In this document: in pieces, positions 1 through 11,500 of the stretch
Position numbering within the stretch: the stretch's first letter is position 1
How the letters are laid out: every line of letters begins with the position of its first letter
DNA from: Rutpela maculata
Lineage: Eukaryota; Arthropoda; Insecta; Coleoptera; Cerambycidae
Assembly (NCBI GenBank): GCA_936432065.2
Contig: OW386286.2
Location: 9,417,208 to 9,481,207 of the forward strand
Length of the DNA: 64,000 bases
Direction of reading: 5' to 3'
The notes under the pieces: model-generated
Told to the model about the DNA's origin: nothing
Seen by the model: only the letters and a program-made list of their open reading frames with translations
Database searches by the model: none
Made by a program: the position numbers and the translations under genes

Positions 1-149
1 AGTTTTTTTGTATATTTTTTTGCTGTTTTCGTTATTAGCAATAAAACCTCAGTTTGGTATAAATTGTATTGTACGAACAAACATTTATCGCACTTATCGA
101 TCGTCAGTTATCATTTGTATTAAATTTAAAATATTTTGAATTTTACAAA

Positions 150-1046
150 ATGAACTTTAATAAAGCGGAACTTGTAGACATGACTTGTTTTGGGCGAGTC
201 GGACAGAAATTGTTTGCTTGCCGCTAGAATTTATAAGCAAAGGTATTCTGAAAGACCTGATGTTAGCAGCTTCCAAAACCTTCTCGATAGATTTGTGGAA
301 AGTGGAAATGTCGAATATAAAAAAAGTGAAAGAATAAAACGTGTTGTGAATGAAGAAAATGAGTTTCTATGGTGCTGGCAACGGTTGAGAATCCCCATAT
401 TAGTCAAAGAGAAGTGAGTTCATTAGTAGAAATAAGTTGGTCGAATTTTAAAAACAAATAAGTTTCATATCATATTCAAATGCACTAGGAATTATCTGAT
501 GACGATTTTCAAAGGCGTCTACAGTTTTGTAATTGGGCCAGAGATAAAATGCAAGATGTCACCTTTCATAATGTTTTATTCACTGATGAGGCAACTTTTC
601 ATAGAAATGGATTTGTTAATAGACACAATTTCCATTATTATGCTTTGGAAAATCCTCACTTATTTAGGCAAGTTGATAACCAGCACAGATGGTCTATAAA
701 CGTTTGGGGAAGAATTATTGGAGAACATGTAATAGGGCCACATTTTTTTGACAGTACATTGACTGGAGCTATTTATCTTCATTTTCTGGAAAACTATCTG
801 CCACAATTATTGGTGAATCTTCCTGAAAGGATTCAACATAGGATGAGGTTTCAGCAAGATAGTGCTCCACCACATTATTTAAATGCAGTTAGAGACCACT
901 TGAATAATACCTACCCACTTCAATGGATTGGAAGAAATGGACCCACTAAATGGTCTGCTAGATCCCCAGATCTTACAAAAATGGATTTCTTTTTATGGGG
1001 ATACGTGATGGAAATTATTTATAAAAAGACACACCAACAACAATAA
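150..1046 (+). pseudogene. Tc1/mariner-superfamily transposase, frameshifted
   Basis: Degenerate DNA-transposon transposase. An ATG at 150 opens a helix-turn-helix N-terminus (MNFNKAELVDM). The frame shifts near 187, and the second piece (190-417) continues the DNA-binding region (GESDRNCLLAARIYKQRY). The catalytic half is in a third frame (549-1046), with first acidic motif FTDEATFHRNG, second QQDSAPPH and third RSPDLTKMD. I count 41 residues between the second and third catalytic Asp, so it is a DD41D-type relative of mariner. The C-terminus is cut short just before a small inverted-repeat insertion at 1075. With at least two frame changes it cannot encode a working enzyme. I did not identify its terminal inverted repeats. 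Confidence 0.85.
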
Positions 1047-1074
1047 AAAAAATATGTAGGAAAGGATAATAACT

Positions 1075-1253
1075 GAGTGATTCCCAACAAGATTTTTTCA
1101 AGGACCCCTTAAAAGGTTAAATTCTTTTTAAAATGAAGATTATGTAGAATCTACCACTGCAAGTCAAGTAAAATACAAAACAATTGAATATCTCAGTGAC
1201 ATTTCGCGGACCCCTAAGACATCGTCCGCAGACCACCTGTTGGGAATCCCTGC
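1075..1253. repeat. Small hAT-like MITE at the end of the transposase remnant
   Basis: A 179-bp segment begins GAGTGATTCCCAACA and ends TGTTGGGAATCCCTG, giving inverted ends related to CAGGGATTCCCAACA. Ends of this kind are common among non-autonomous hAT elements. It lies where the mariner-type transposase loses its C-terminus, so it probably interrupted that copy. I did not find a convincing 8-bp target duplication. The sequence from 1254 to 1718 has no recognisable gene. Confidence 0.45.
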
Positions 1254-1718
1254 TCTAATGGAATATTTGAAGAAACCTCAATTTTTTAAGTTTATTCTCG
1301 AATTTAGTACTTATTGCTCAATAAAACGAAAATGGTTGGAATTGGCCATAGGGAAGTATTTACAAAAAATGTTCGTTTTTCATTTCTTCATCACATCGTC
1401 GAAATATATACAGGGTGTTCCATTTGAAAAAATTGAACAAATTCTGTTTAAAAAGTTCTTAATTGAAAAATAATTTTTGACCACCCTGTACATTTTTCGG
1501 AAGTAAAAATGGTTCAAAAACATTAATTAGATATCTCGTAACTAGCATTCACATAAGTTTTTCTTAAAACTTGTAATTGTGACTTGGTGATTTTTTCAAT
1601 ATGCAGCTGCAGATGGCATTGTTTCAACAAAAAAATTCATTACATTAAAGTGGTTGGGAAAGAGTCAATAATAATATAGGAGGCTTTAAAAAAATGTACT
1701 GAAATACATAGTGTAATA

Positions 1719-2112
1719 TGTTGCAACCCCTTAAGATTTAAGGTTATGTTAGTTGCACTGAAAAGTAGGCACAGAATTCAGTAGTTCGGATGTCTGAATG
1801 TGAACTTACTAGAAGGTCTAGAGTGATGACATATCTGGAATGTTCAGGAACTGTCTAGAGTATGGTGGCGTCATCACAGAAAAATCGAGATCTGTCATTT
1901 TTAGGTATAAAAGACCGACCGCATTCTCAGCGAGTAGTTCAGTTCAGTTCAGAAAGTATAGAAAGTGAGGTTAAGACTTCAAAGAGAAACAAAGTGATAA
2001 ACATTGTGATTTTTAGTCAGTAAAGTGTATTTAAATTAATAATAGTATTGTGAAGTATCCAGTAAATATTTAATAAAGTGTGTTAGTGGACATCTCTTGT
2101 TATAATTTTTGG
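1719..2112 (+). repeat. Probable solo LTR of a retrotransposon
   Basis: About 390 bp starting TGTTGCAACCCC with promoter-like organisation. TATAAAAG lies at 1906-1913. A TCAGTTC initiator-like repeat follows about 30 bp downstream (from about 1939), and an AATAAA signal lies at 2072-2077. It is followed by a TTTGGAACCCACGG stretch that could be a tRNA primer-binding site. This is the U3-R-U5 layout of an LTR. No gag/pol lies next to it, so it is most likely a solo LTR or an LTR with lost internal sequence. The 3' boundary is approximate. Confidence 0.4.
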
Positions 2113-2141
2113 AACCCACGGAATTTGCAAGGGGTAGTTTC

Positions 2142-2680
2142 CTAAGGGTGGAAACACGTTACAATAGCATTCCATGTAAAAAAAGGCACTTGATCCTGTA
2201 ATTTCGTCCTGTAATTTCTCATGTTATTTACATGGGCAACAAAGGTTAATTTTGAATAAAAAAATGACTCCGTCTTGAAATTGCATCTTCTAACCCTCGT
2301 TTCATTGTGTATTTTATATGAATAATGTGTCGAATTATTTCTCCTTGTAAAAGTCATAGTGTTACATTTTGATATATTTAAGAATGATCTATTAGATTTA
2401 TGCCATGAATTGATTTTTGAGAGACCATGTTGTAAATGACGACAATCTTCATCAAAGTTATTATATGCAAACAATTTAAGACCATTAGCTTATAGAGGAA
2501 CATTACTGTCCCCAAATATCGTTGATGAATAAAATGGATGACAATGGCCCCCAGAATGGAACCCTGTGGAACTCCCGAGGTAATAGAGTCTGTCAAATGT
2601 CTTTTTAAAAATATGACAAATTTTTTATTGAGTCCAAAGGCCATTCTTTGGAGGGGATGTAAAGCAGGCGCTCCATTGTC
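2142..2680 (-). pseudogene. LINE reverse-transcriptase fragment
   Basis: Minus-strand remnant of a non-LTR retrotransposon ORF2. The conserved RT block reads SGVPQGSILG (2378-2644) and is followed in another frame (2142-2474) by a typical downstream RT segment (DCRHLQHGLSKINSWHKSN, then KCNTMTFTRR). The Y-x-DD active-site block is not intact and the frame breaks between the two parts. Both ends are truncated. The sequence from 2681 to 3906 shows no gene I recognise, only AT-rich DNA with a short GACAGACC-type simple repeat near 3600. Confidence 0.75.
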
Positions 2681-4147
2681 TTTTAAATGTTAGCCAAGTA
2701 AAAGATCCCTACTGTTCGACAGAGAAGTGGTTCAGCAAAATTTCCAGGTTGGAGGTAGCTGAAGTCCTGACGTTGCTGATAGGCCTTGGTAATGGAATAG
2801 GCAGACGTTAAGTAAATAAATAAAAACAATACAAAATAACAGCTGATCACTGTAAAAGTGATTAGACTTTCTATAAACGTAACTGTATTGCACAATATTA
2901 ACTTTTCTCTTTTCTTATATGCTTGCTTTCCTTGCTCATTTTAGAACCTTCAGTAGTTTAATTAATGTGTAGAAGATAGTCTTCAATCAGCTTATTTTTT
3001 TGTAAATAAAGCCTCGATAAAAGATGCCTTAATCTGGTACGAATGGATACTGAAGCAAAAGGTGCTTCACTAACAACAATTTTAAAAAACCGCTGCCCAA
3101 GGAATCACTACTTTCACATCCAGATTTTCTATCCAAGTCACTCACAACGAAAAAATTTTGTATGTGGAAATAATTGTTTATGGAACTTTAATAATATAAT
3201 ATTTGAAATCCTCTACCCCAAAAACCCATAAAACGATACCCCACATCGGTAGGGGATGGGGGTTGTAGTTGGAGTGAATGAAGTAAAAAAATATTTTGAG
3301 GTTTCTGGTCCTTGTACACATACTAAATCACATTTTTTTTCATTCCCTTTAATAATGGGTGGGGGTGGCTAATGCCAAAAATTTTTTTGAAACCTTAGCT
3401 TCTCTGATATATACTAAATACCAATTTTATGGACTCTTACCTGCTTGATTTACCTATTTATCCCAAATTTACCCCCCCTTTCGACGGAACAAGATAAAAA
3501 TATAATTTAGTTCCAGATCTCGTTAAAGTACATATGTATACCAAATTTCAAGTCAATATCTTAAATGGTTCCAGAGTAAATGTACGCACAAAAAAGTTAC
3601 AGACAGACCGACAGACAGAATTCTTTTCGCTCAAACTTAGAATCTCGACGTTTCATGACATTCTAAGCCTATTTGAACAATACAAATTTTTAAAAAAAAT
3701 TTTTGTCGTTACTATACTTCCACTGGATGTGGAAGTAATAACCAATGTAATATGTATACCATTTTCAATCTTTTTGCCAACAGTAAGTAGCTAACAAACT
3801 TCGTGCGTATTATTAACTATAATTCCATTAATTGAACTGTTTGCTGTCAGTTAAATGTCTTTGTGGATTGGCATAGTTACTGTCACTAATACAATAATAC
3901 GATCATCAGAGCCGGAGTAAGGATTGGCGCTCCCCTGGGCTAATTATATATTTGCTCCCTCTTATTCACAGGCAAGGTTACGAAGTTCCAAAATTGATGA
4001 GCGGAGAGAGAAAATCAGAAAAAAATTTGATGAGCTAGAAATTAATACATTTTTTTCTCGAAAACAAAAATTGATGAGTGGGGGGGGGGGAGAAAATGGG
4101 AAAATTTTTGACTTGCGGGGGAGTGGGGCTGAGCGTCGCGGCGCCCC

Positions 4148-5118
4148 ACAGTGGGTCATTTTGAGAGATTTCTGGCCAAAACTCATATGAACTAAATTTC
4201 ACCAACTTCCGAGAAATGAGTAATAAACATTCTTTTTGGTAAGGGTGGACATTATTCTTGGGGGAACAAAAGGCCTTAATCTCTATATCTGCCCCATTTG
4301 CGTTCTACAGCTCGAGAACGAAATACGTGTTCAACTTTAAAATTGTGCAGTGAAAATTCAGCGTTTATACGACTGTGAATTTTTGTTTTTTTTCTCTTCA
4401 ATTGAACGAATCGGCCATGTTTGGCATAGAACAAGGCAAGAGCTTTATTGTAGGCAGTTAATTGACTTTATTTGCTACTTGGTATCCGAATTATAGCCTT
4501 TTAGCGATTGAGCGGTTTCAGCCGTAAATTTTGATTAAAATGAAACTTCATTTTTGTTACACTTCACTTTCGCAAACTTTACCCCTATAATTTTTTTTAT
4601 GATATTGAATACAGTGTTCTCTACATGTTCTGTGAATTGCAGCTGCCCCTAGCTGCCGTTTTTTCAGTAAAGGCGTTTTGAATACGTTAATGCAGGTTAA
4701 AAATACCCAATTTTAGGAGTAATATAATAACTGATATTGCAATGACTGATTTATTTCAATTCATGAAATCGTTCAATGGAATTTTTTCACCATTTTCCCT
4801 AGAATTTGGAGGCAATATTCTAGTGAAGAAATAAAGTTTCACAATTTTATCCAATTATTTCAGTTTCCACCCCCTGAAACCCACCCTTATATATCGGTGG
4901 AATTTTTAAACCATTTTTCCTAGAATTTGGAGGCAATATTCTATTCAAATCCAAAGTTTCACAATTTTATTTAATTATTTTAATTTCCACCCCTGAAACC
5001 CACCCTTATTTATCGATGGGATTTTTTTCATTATTTTTCCTTTCAACGCCAGCTGATTTTGGGGCGTTTCCAGGAGTTTCAGAGTTTTGGCCAAAAAACG
5101 TTAAACCTGACCCACTGT
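4148..5118. mobile_element. hAT-like element nested inside the 3907-5166 element
   Basis: Inverted termini ACAGTGGGTCA and TGACCCACTGT bound 971 bp. The direct repeat GCGCCCC lies immediately outside (4141-4147 and 5119-5125). Removing the insert restores a GCGCCCC-TA-GCTATAGCC junction like the uninterrupted right end of the relative at 22750-24563, which supports a real insertion. No ORF for a transposase is seen. It contains a 121-bp tandem duplication. Confidence 0.7.
4778..5040. repeat. Tandem repeat, about 121-bp period, about 2 units
   Basis: Two adjacent units share CTAGAATTTGGAGGCAATAT, AAAGTTTCACAATTTTAT and CTGAAACCCACCCTTAT in the same order. The second unit starts about 121 bp after the first, and a partial third unit follows. 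It lies inside the nested hAT-like element and is noncoding. Confidence 0.75.
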
Positions 5119-5802
5119 GCGCCCCTAAGCTATAGCCTAGTTAGCCTTATGGATAATCCTGCCCTGATGATCATGGTGTGAAATTGAAACATTTATGTTC
5201 TGTTCTGGTATAGCAAATACACTACAAAAATATAAAAAGCGGTACAAAATCTAATGAGAAATGGAGTAATTTGGATTGATATCTCACTGGGATATAACTA
5301 ATGCAATTAAAAGATATCGCAAACAGTACAAAAAATCGTGAATTTTTTTCGTTATAATTTTGAAACATTGAATTTAAATTGAATATTATCTATCCATTTT
5401 CATGTTAATATGTCTATTTAGGTCAGTCGGTAAGTACTCTAATTCCAAGTAAGCTGGAATTCATTGTATTTTATTTAGACTGGTGGTGATGTAAAAAAAA
5501 AACACGTATTAATTTTGCACTCCCTGACAAGGTCGGCTTTGGCCGGCATTTTGAGAACACTTTCTGAAATTTGACAATTTTTCAAATAATGGCATTATAT
5601 GCCTCTTTTGTTTTAGAAAAAAAAAATTCTATTGTATTAGTTTCCATACCATCTTGAAATAGGCGTTTTTTCATGAAGTATCCTTAGGAGGCCTAGTTCG
5701 CTAAGTTATATATAAACTATTTTGAGGTAAATGGTTTGTTGTAGAATTGGTCAATGTTTGACATTTTGTACATTCCTTTTTTTCTAAAGTTCAGAATTCA
5801 AT

Positions 5803-6660
5803 TTAATAAATCATAGCATTTTCGGCTTCAATATCTATATCATCTTCATCATTGTTGTCCAATTAATATCTTTCCATAATATTTGAACAAGATTTTCCAT
5901 TGCATAATTGCATATTACTGAGCAACGTAAACCTGCTTCACGACAACTGCAAGCTGTACTACAACCTTTGACACATTTGCAGGTAGTTAGTTTTAATAAC
6001 TCCTAAGGAATTGGTTCCTGAAAAGTTGTGATATTATTATTTAATTTTTTCCATCCCCTGTCCAAAGCTGATTTTTCATTTCCATATCAGTGCTGGATTT
6101 GGTAGTAGGTGTGCAACGAGAACAAGTGATCTGCAGTTGGCAGTAATGATGCTAAGTTCGGCAAGCTGTTAGTTATAGACTGTACAAAGCGTTTATATCT
6201 ATATTTATCCAAGGATATACGCCCTTTTGCCTCATAGAGGTGAAGCAGGAATTTTTCTCCTGCACTTGCAATTGCATCTGGAGACGCATTCGACTCCTGT
6301 AATTTCTTTTCTTCTGCAGAAGCTTAATACAATTCATTTTTCCTTGGCTGAATAATAAGGTTGTATCGTATTAACTAATTGCGTGTAAGAATAAAATGTT
6401 ATCATCTCTAAATGAAACTTCCCTATCGATATTGTAAAATGCTTTCAGATTTTCCTTTACTCGCTTCTAAAAATATTTGTTTAATTGAGATTCGCACAGG
6501 GCAGTCAATACTGAACAAGTCAATGTTCTCTCCTACAATAACCAACGATTTGTAATTTTATGATTTTATGCATTTAGTACTATTAAGGTGTCAGCATCCC
6601 AGGCAGCCTGCTTGACTGTGACAATAATCCAATCATATAGAACAATATTGTAATCATTCG
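5803..6660 (-). pseudogene. Degenerate repetitive ORF with C-terminal cysteine-rich (CXC-like) motif
   Basis: Remnant of a long TE-like ORF family that is repetitive in arthropod genomes. Reading on the minus strand, blocks appear in order but in changing frames: QAAWDADTLIV (about 6600), RVKENLKAFYNI and YDTTLLFSQGK (about 6480-6350), then an uninterrupted stretch beginning SPDAIASAGEKFLLHLYEAK with SLPNLASLLPTADH (6300-6090). A TGA follows, and then a cysteine-rich tail CKCVKGCSTACSCREAGLRC (about 6000-5930). The acidic end DNNDEDDIDIEAENAMIY stops at 5803. Related cysteine-rich tails occur at 43650-44262 and 48779-49006. The function is not established. It is a pseudogene because of stops and frameshifts. 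Confidence 0.7.
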
Positions 6661-8166
6661 GCATTTATTTCTGTCGTAGTCGTGACAAAAATTGTTGCCA
6701 TCATGTTTTCGTCACAAAGAATCTCAGTAGATCTGGATATCCATAAAAAACTATAACAGCCTTTTTAGAGTAAAAGCCGCGTTGCTACATTCCCATGTCA
6801 CATAATATTCATTATTCATTATTATTATTCGTTGTGAAAACATCTTAATAGTAGTAGAGAGCATGCTGCATTTATAAAGGGACATTTGACCAGTAAGAGT
6901 TTTTATCGCAAGGAAATTGGGCGAAAGCAAAAACGTAGGGTGTCCGACCAAACATGGCAAACATTCAAGCACCTATATTTCCCAAATACGTGGTCACACA
7001 AGATAATAGTATAGAACATTTTAACCTCCCCACAAAGTTGTGAGAGGTTACTAAAATTGGTCCAAAATCGAAAATTGATATAACATCAAATTTTTACGCT
7101 TTGAAGTCCCAGGAACCCAAATGGATTTGGATGAAACTTTGCATGAGAGTTTTTTTAGTGCTCCGAAAGATCTGAAAAGGTTTTGGTTGAGATCGGATTA
7201 CGTTTAGTGCCGTTTTAGCACAACAAGTTGTTTATTTTATGATTACTTACAATTAAAAAACAAAGCAAGTTGAGATCTGATTACATTTAGTGCCATTATG
7301 GCATACAATTTAGTACTCTTTTCGGCTTTAAAGATCCACCGGGTGGGGAGTTTCCTGCCGCTTCCAGTAGCTGCCGATTTTTTATTGAGAATTTACTGAT
7401 CTTCCAGAATGATAACTATTTTTGTCTAAAGTTGGTATTTATTAGAGATATTGGCAAATATTTGAAAAAAATCTCATGTTTTCCTCCATTTTTTCAAGGT
7501 GGAGGCAAAAGCTTAGTCTGTTGGAGGGTGCAAAATTAGTATGTTTTCTAAGAAGCAATCGAATAGATTAAAACTAACTCCAGTTTGTTTGGAATTATTC
7601 ATAGTCATTTACTTAAAATGACCTGCCAACTGGTCTAATGAAAGCATGATGCAAAATTTATAATTCGTTACGTTTCCGATCTATACATTTTTGTATCTTA
7701 ATCTCTTTTTAATTTCAACATGTGATCATTACCTGTTATATTGAAAAAAAAGTTATCTTTAATTGAAATCTCAAGTAGATTTTTATCAGCATTATTAAAT
7801 GTTTCATATATGTATACAAGATGTGAACAAAAACATTTTTTTCAATAGAATGAATATTTGGTTTATTTGGAAAGAATAAGACATTTTTTTTCTCAAATAT
7901 CTACATGAATATTTAAGAATTAAATTATGTCTAGGTTGACTATATTCAATTTTAAACAAAACAGTATTAAATATCATGAGATTTCATATAACCTGTAGAG
8001 TCAACTTGAGATCTCATTTAAAGATTATCTTACATTTTGTCAATAGCATGGATACTTACTAAGATATCGAGTATGTTGGTATCTTCCGTTAGACAACAAC
8101 CATGAACTTACCTGATATATGTTTGGCTGGACATTTAATCTCATATTTTTATCCACGACTATCGTA
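6661..8166. other. No recognisable gene
   Basis: AT-rich sequence. It includes a segment around 7020-7330 of a type often dispersed in insect genomes (CCCACAAAGTTGTGAGAGG, then repeated phrases around GATCGGATTACGTTTAGTGCC and GATCTGATTACATTTAGTGCC). A short minus-strand ORF at 6751-6972 has no recognisable domain and is not called. Confidence 0.5.
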
Positions 8167-8576
8167 TAAAGCCGGGGTCCCACGGCGTGTGACTTGGCGA
8201 GCCTGGTCTGAAGTTTGTCATACCTCGCGCCATGGGAACGTAAATACTTGTTATTGCTCGAGGTGACTTGGGATGACTTGACCTTTCCCGTGAAATGTCG
8301 GTAAATTCTCGAACATCAAAGGCTTGTGGATCGACGAATGACAAGCCTCAGGACTCGTGCATCCGTTCCCACAGCCTGTTGTGGATTGTGTAGCGAGATT
8401 TGAGCAGCGCAGTGGTGTACTGAGGAAAAGTGGTCGACTCGAGGTTACTCGAGATTTGCCAAGGCACGCGCCGTGGGAATGCGCGTGGCTTGGAATTCGG
8501 CCAATCACAAATCCACAGGTACGAACCTCGAGTAACTCGAGGATTGCCAAGTCACGCGCCGTGGGACCCCGGCTTA
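8167..8576. repeat. GC-rich foldback MITE
   Basis: About 410 bp with inverted ends: left AAGCCGGGGTCCCACGGCG followed by TGTGACTTGGC, right GCCAAGTCACGCGCC followed by GTGGGACCCCGGCTT. It is much richer in CpG than its flanks. Variants of a CGCGCC(A/G)TGGGA motif occur repeatedly, in both orientations, with several CTCGAG/ACTCGAG sites. The strand-symmetric ORFs across it are a by-product of the palindrome. A TA may flank both ends, but I cannot fix the duplication. Confidence 0.75.
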
Positions 8577-9265
8577 GTCCTTGCATAATATGTAAAAAAA
8601 CTGACGAATAATGGTGATCATAATTCCGACCTAACGTATTATGAACATACTCTCATTATAAAGCACCTGTCACCAATCAGGAAGCAGCAATTTTCATAAT
8701 CTACAGGCAAGGCTATTTTTTCCAAGTGAGAGTCCATGTCTTCGTTTGACATTTAAAACGTCAAAGTTTCACTGTGAACTGACTTTATTTTTTCACCTTT
8801 AAACAATTAAAAAAGTTAAAAATAATCATGGATAAAGTATAGTATTCTGCTCTTGTATAATGGCTATTATACGCTTGGATGATTTATTACACTCGCCTTC
8901 AGCTCTTGCCGTAAACATCACCATCGCGAGTAATAGTCATCATTATACGCTAAGGTACTATTATTCAGTAAATTAAGGATTCTGCACCTTTCTAATGAGA
9001 AATTGGCTTTTAGTAGAATTGTAGATTTTGACCTCTTAAAAAAACTCCGTGTGCACGACCTCCAAACAAACAGTTTTTAAACAGCTCGTCAGGAACAGAC
9101 GATTTACATCATTTTAGACATTCAAGAATTTTAAGAGCGAAAAGTGCAATATCAAAAGATGTTTGTTTAAAAACAGAATTATTTGCTATATTGACTGCAG
9201 GCCAAAGTGTAGTAGGTGTTCAAAGCTCATTCATAGATGAAAATTAATATATACTGCCTTTTTTA
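8577..9265. other. No recognisable gene
   Basis: AT-rich. A short semi-palindromic stretch TATAATGGCTATTATACGC near 8860 faces a related GCGTATAATGATGACTATTA (reverse strand) near 8950 and may be the edge of a decayed MITE. Nothing else is supported. Confidence 0.4.
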
Positions 9266-9560
9266 TTTTCTTGAAAATTAAATGATTACACTGGCATCAG
9301 GCCTCTAATTCATCACAACTGCGATATATGGTGTTATCTGTAAACGTTATAAATGTATAATTAATAAGATATTGCTGTTGTTGGGTAAATCATTGATGTA
9401 TGACAAATAAAGGTGGTCCTAGAACGTAACCCTGGGGGACACCCGTTTCAACATTTCTTGTGCCATACGCGTCATTATATTTTTCTAACATCTTTCTGTC
9501 AGACATGTATGACATAATCCAATGTGGTAAATACCCGCGAATACCCATAGCATACAACTG
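9266..9560 (-). pseudogene. LINE reverse-transcriptase fragment
   Basis: The minus strand reads GIRGYLPHWIMSYMSDRK, then ETGVPQGYVLGPPLFVI, which is the region ahead of and including RT motif B of a Jockey/CR1-like LINE. A frameshift follows. The place expected to hold the YADD catalytic pair reads FTDNT, so the active site is lost. Both ends are truncated. The sequence from 9561 to 10087 holds no recognisable gene. Confidence 0.7.
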
Positions 9561-10087
9561 TCAAAAGCCCGAGAGGGGACAAACTTGTTCGAAACCCCTA
9601 TCTTGTCCACAACTTGGTTCTAAATTTCCACTATCTCCACCACTGCCGTTGCATGGTTAGACAGATGCATGAATGTACACGTGCTATTTTGAAAATGATC
9701 CGAATTTGTAGATATTGAACACGGATTTAGAAATTTTCTGTAATTGTAGTCTTTTATCCTTTCAATCTTTTACGATCTTTTTAATAAGTTTATTTATTTC
9801 TGTCCATTTTAAATATGAATGTGAATGAATATGAATATTAAGCTCTTTTAATATGACAATGTACATTTTACTTATAAAATATAGATAGTTTTATGAAATT
9901 GTCCTATTTGTTAATTTGTTGTTATATATTTTAATTGCTTAATACACTGTACTCAAGAAAAACTTTTTCACATAAAATATTCAATATGATTGCAATAAAA
10001 TTCTGTTCTATTGGGATCCGGAATAAACTAAAGTCGTCCAACTACATAGCGTTCAATAAAACTATAACTTTAATAATTTTCTATGTA

Positions 10088-11500
10088 CAGGGTTATTCAT
10101 TATATTTAGACCACCCTTTATTATCATTATTATTGGAGAAAGTATTGGAAAAAGTTTTGGACGAAATATAGGGCTGTAACTGAACCCCTTTAATAAGTTA
10201 ATGGAAGCACAGTGGCATGCAGAAATTGAGGGGTACAAGAAACAATAATATATTTTTTAATGGAACGCCCTGTATATTGTTGAATTTTTGTATTGCTCTT
10301 TTTTTTTTGTGGTTTCAAAAATATGACATAATGATACTCCTATCTTTAACCGTTTTCAGGTTGTTGAACATTGAAAATCGCATTTAAGCTATTTATCATA
10401 TGAAGGGAAATTACAATTAGGTGTTTTCACTGTATGCAAATTTGCTTTTTTGATATTATTAAAATGAAGTACTCCATACATTAAAGCACTTACCAATATT
10501 TAAACACCATTCTTTCATCCATCAGTTTAAAATTTCAACAAATAAATAACAAAACTGAATAACTGAACGGGTATTATACAAAACGGGCTGTGACGTCATC
10601 GGTATTAACATAACCTCAACTTTTAGTTTTTTTTTAAGTTTATTGTCATTTTTAATGATTATATCCGCACTTCTCATTTGAAACCAGTATGCTCCAAGCA
10701 AACATTTAAAAATTGACGCATATGATATCTTAATATTGTTGATTACTAAAAATGGGCTGCTAATTATAGGTTGGATTTTTTTCCTACAAAAATCGCCTTA
10801 TTTTATTGGCAGAAGATATTTAAAACTTTATGAAAGTTACATTGAATTTAGTTACAATTGATTTTAGTTGAAAATACGAGAACCAAGCGGAAATTTTCAT
10901 AATAGTGACATATTACTTGGAAAGCTTAGTGTTTTGGGCGGTAAAATTTTAATTCGAATTTAAAAATACTTTTTCTTGGATATTACTTAACTGGTTGTGG
11001 AAATTCAAATGTTTTTAGTTATAATTAAGTATTACCTTCACAGTCAATGAGATTTTAAAATTTGTGAAAACACCGAATTATTGAAGTAGTCTGAAAATGA
11101 CAAGTATTCTGTTATTATATAAAACGCTGACAGATTTAATAACAATGCTTGTCATTTTTATAGACTACTTTAATAATTGTAATTTCCCTTCGTATAATCA
11201 ATAGCTTAAATACGATCTTCAATGTTCAATAACTCGAAAATGGTTAAAGGTAGGACTATCATATGCCATATTTTCGAAATCAGAAAAAAAAAGAACAATT
11301 AAAAAATTCAGCAATATACAGGGCGTTCCATTAAAAAATGTATTATTGCTTCTTGTACCCCTCAATTTCTGCACGCCACTGGGCTTCCATTAACTTATTA
11401 AAGAGGTTCAGTTACAGCCCTACAACTTTCGTCCAAAACTTTTTTTTATCTCCAATAATAACGATAATAAAGGGTGGCCTAAATATAATGAATAACCCTG
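10088..11500. mobile_element. Long-TIR Tc1/mariner-like non-autonomous element
   Basis: Left end CAGGGTTATTCATTATATTT and right end AAATATAATGAATAACCCTG are inverted, and TA dinucleotides flank both (10086-10087, 11501-11502). The inverted arms run about 330 bp each: GTACAAGAAACAATAATA near 10230 pairs with TATTATTGCTTCTTGTAC near 11340, and TAATGGAACGCCCTGTATA pairs with TATACAGGGCGTTCCATTA. A second, unrelated element (10420-11075) is inserted in the loop-side part of the left arm. No transposase is present. Confidence 0.8.
10420..11075. mobile_element. Nested short-TIR element, family also at 45607-46294
   Basis: Ends are GGTGTTTTCAC and GTGAAAACACC, perfect 11-bp inverted repeats, flanked by AATTA on both sides (10415-10419, 11076-11080). 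Deleting it rejoins the left arm of the host element so that it pairs with the right arm at 11100-11200. A second copy in the opposite orientation lies at 45607-46294, and a fragment lies at 14505-14705. The body is AT-rich and noncoding. Confidence 0.8.

Larger units (their letters stand above)
3907..5166. mobile_element. Non-autonomous hAT element, copy 1 (8-bp TSD)
   Basis: Left end CAGAGCCGGAGTAAGGATTG and right end ATAATCCTGCCCTG form imperfect inverted termini. They match the termini of the element at 22750-24563. Flanking octamers are ACGATCAT (3899-3906) and ATGATCAT (5167-5174), a 7/8 match, as expected for hAT 8-bp target duplication. No transposase is encoded. Most of its length is a second inserted element at 4148-5118; without that insert the outer copy is only about 280 bp. 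Confidence 0.8.

Noticed and set aside
3598..3622. A CRISPR-like or regulatory repeat in GACAGACC-rich sequence
   Set aside because: It is a short imperfect simple repeat of a kind common in insect genomes; no spaced direct repeats exist in the window.
5860..6330. A functional host gene with a cysteine-rich DNA-binding domain
   Set aside because: In-frame stops and frame changes, plus related remnants elsewhere in the window, mark it as a decayed repetitive element.
8251..8611. Overlapping ORFs of 84-111 codons on both strands
   Set aside because: They follow from the GC-rich palindrome of the MITE at 8167-8576 and resemble no protein.
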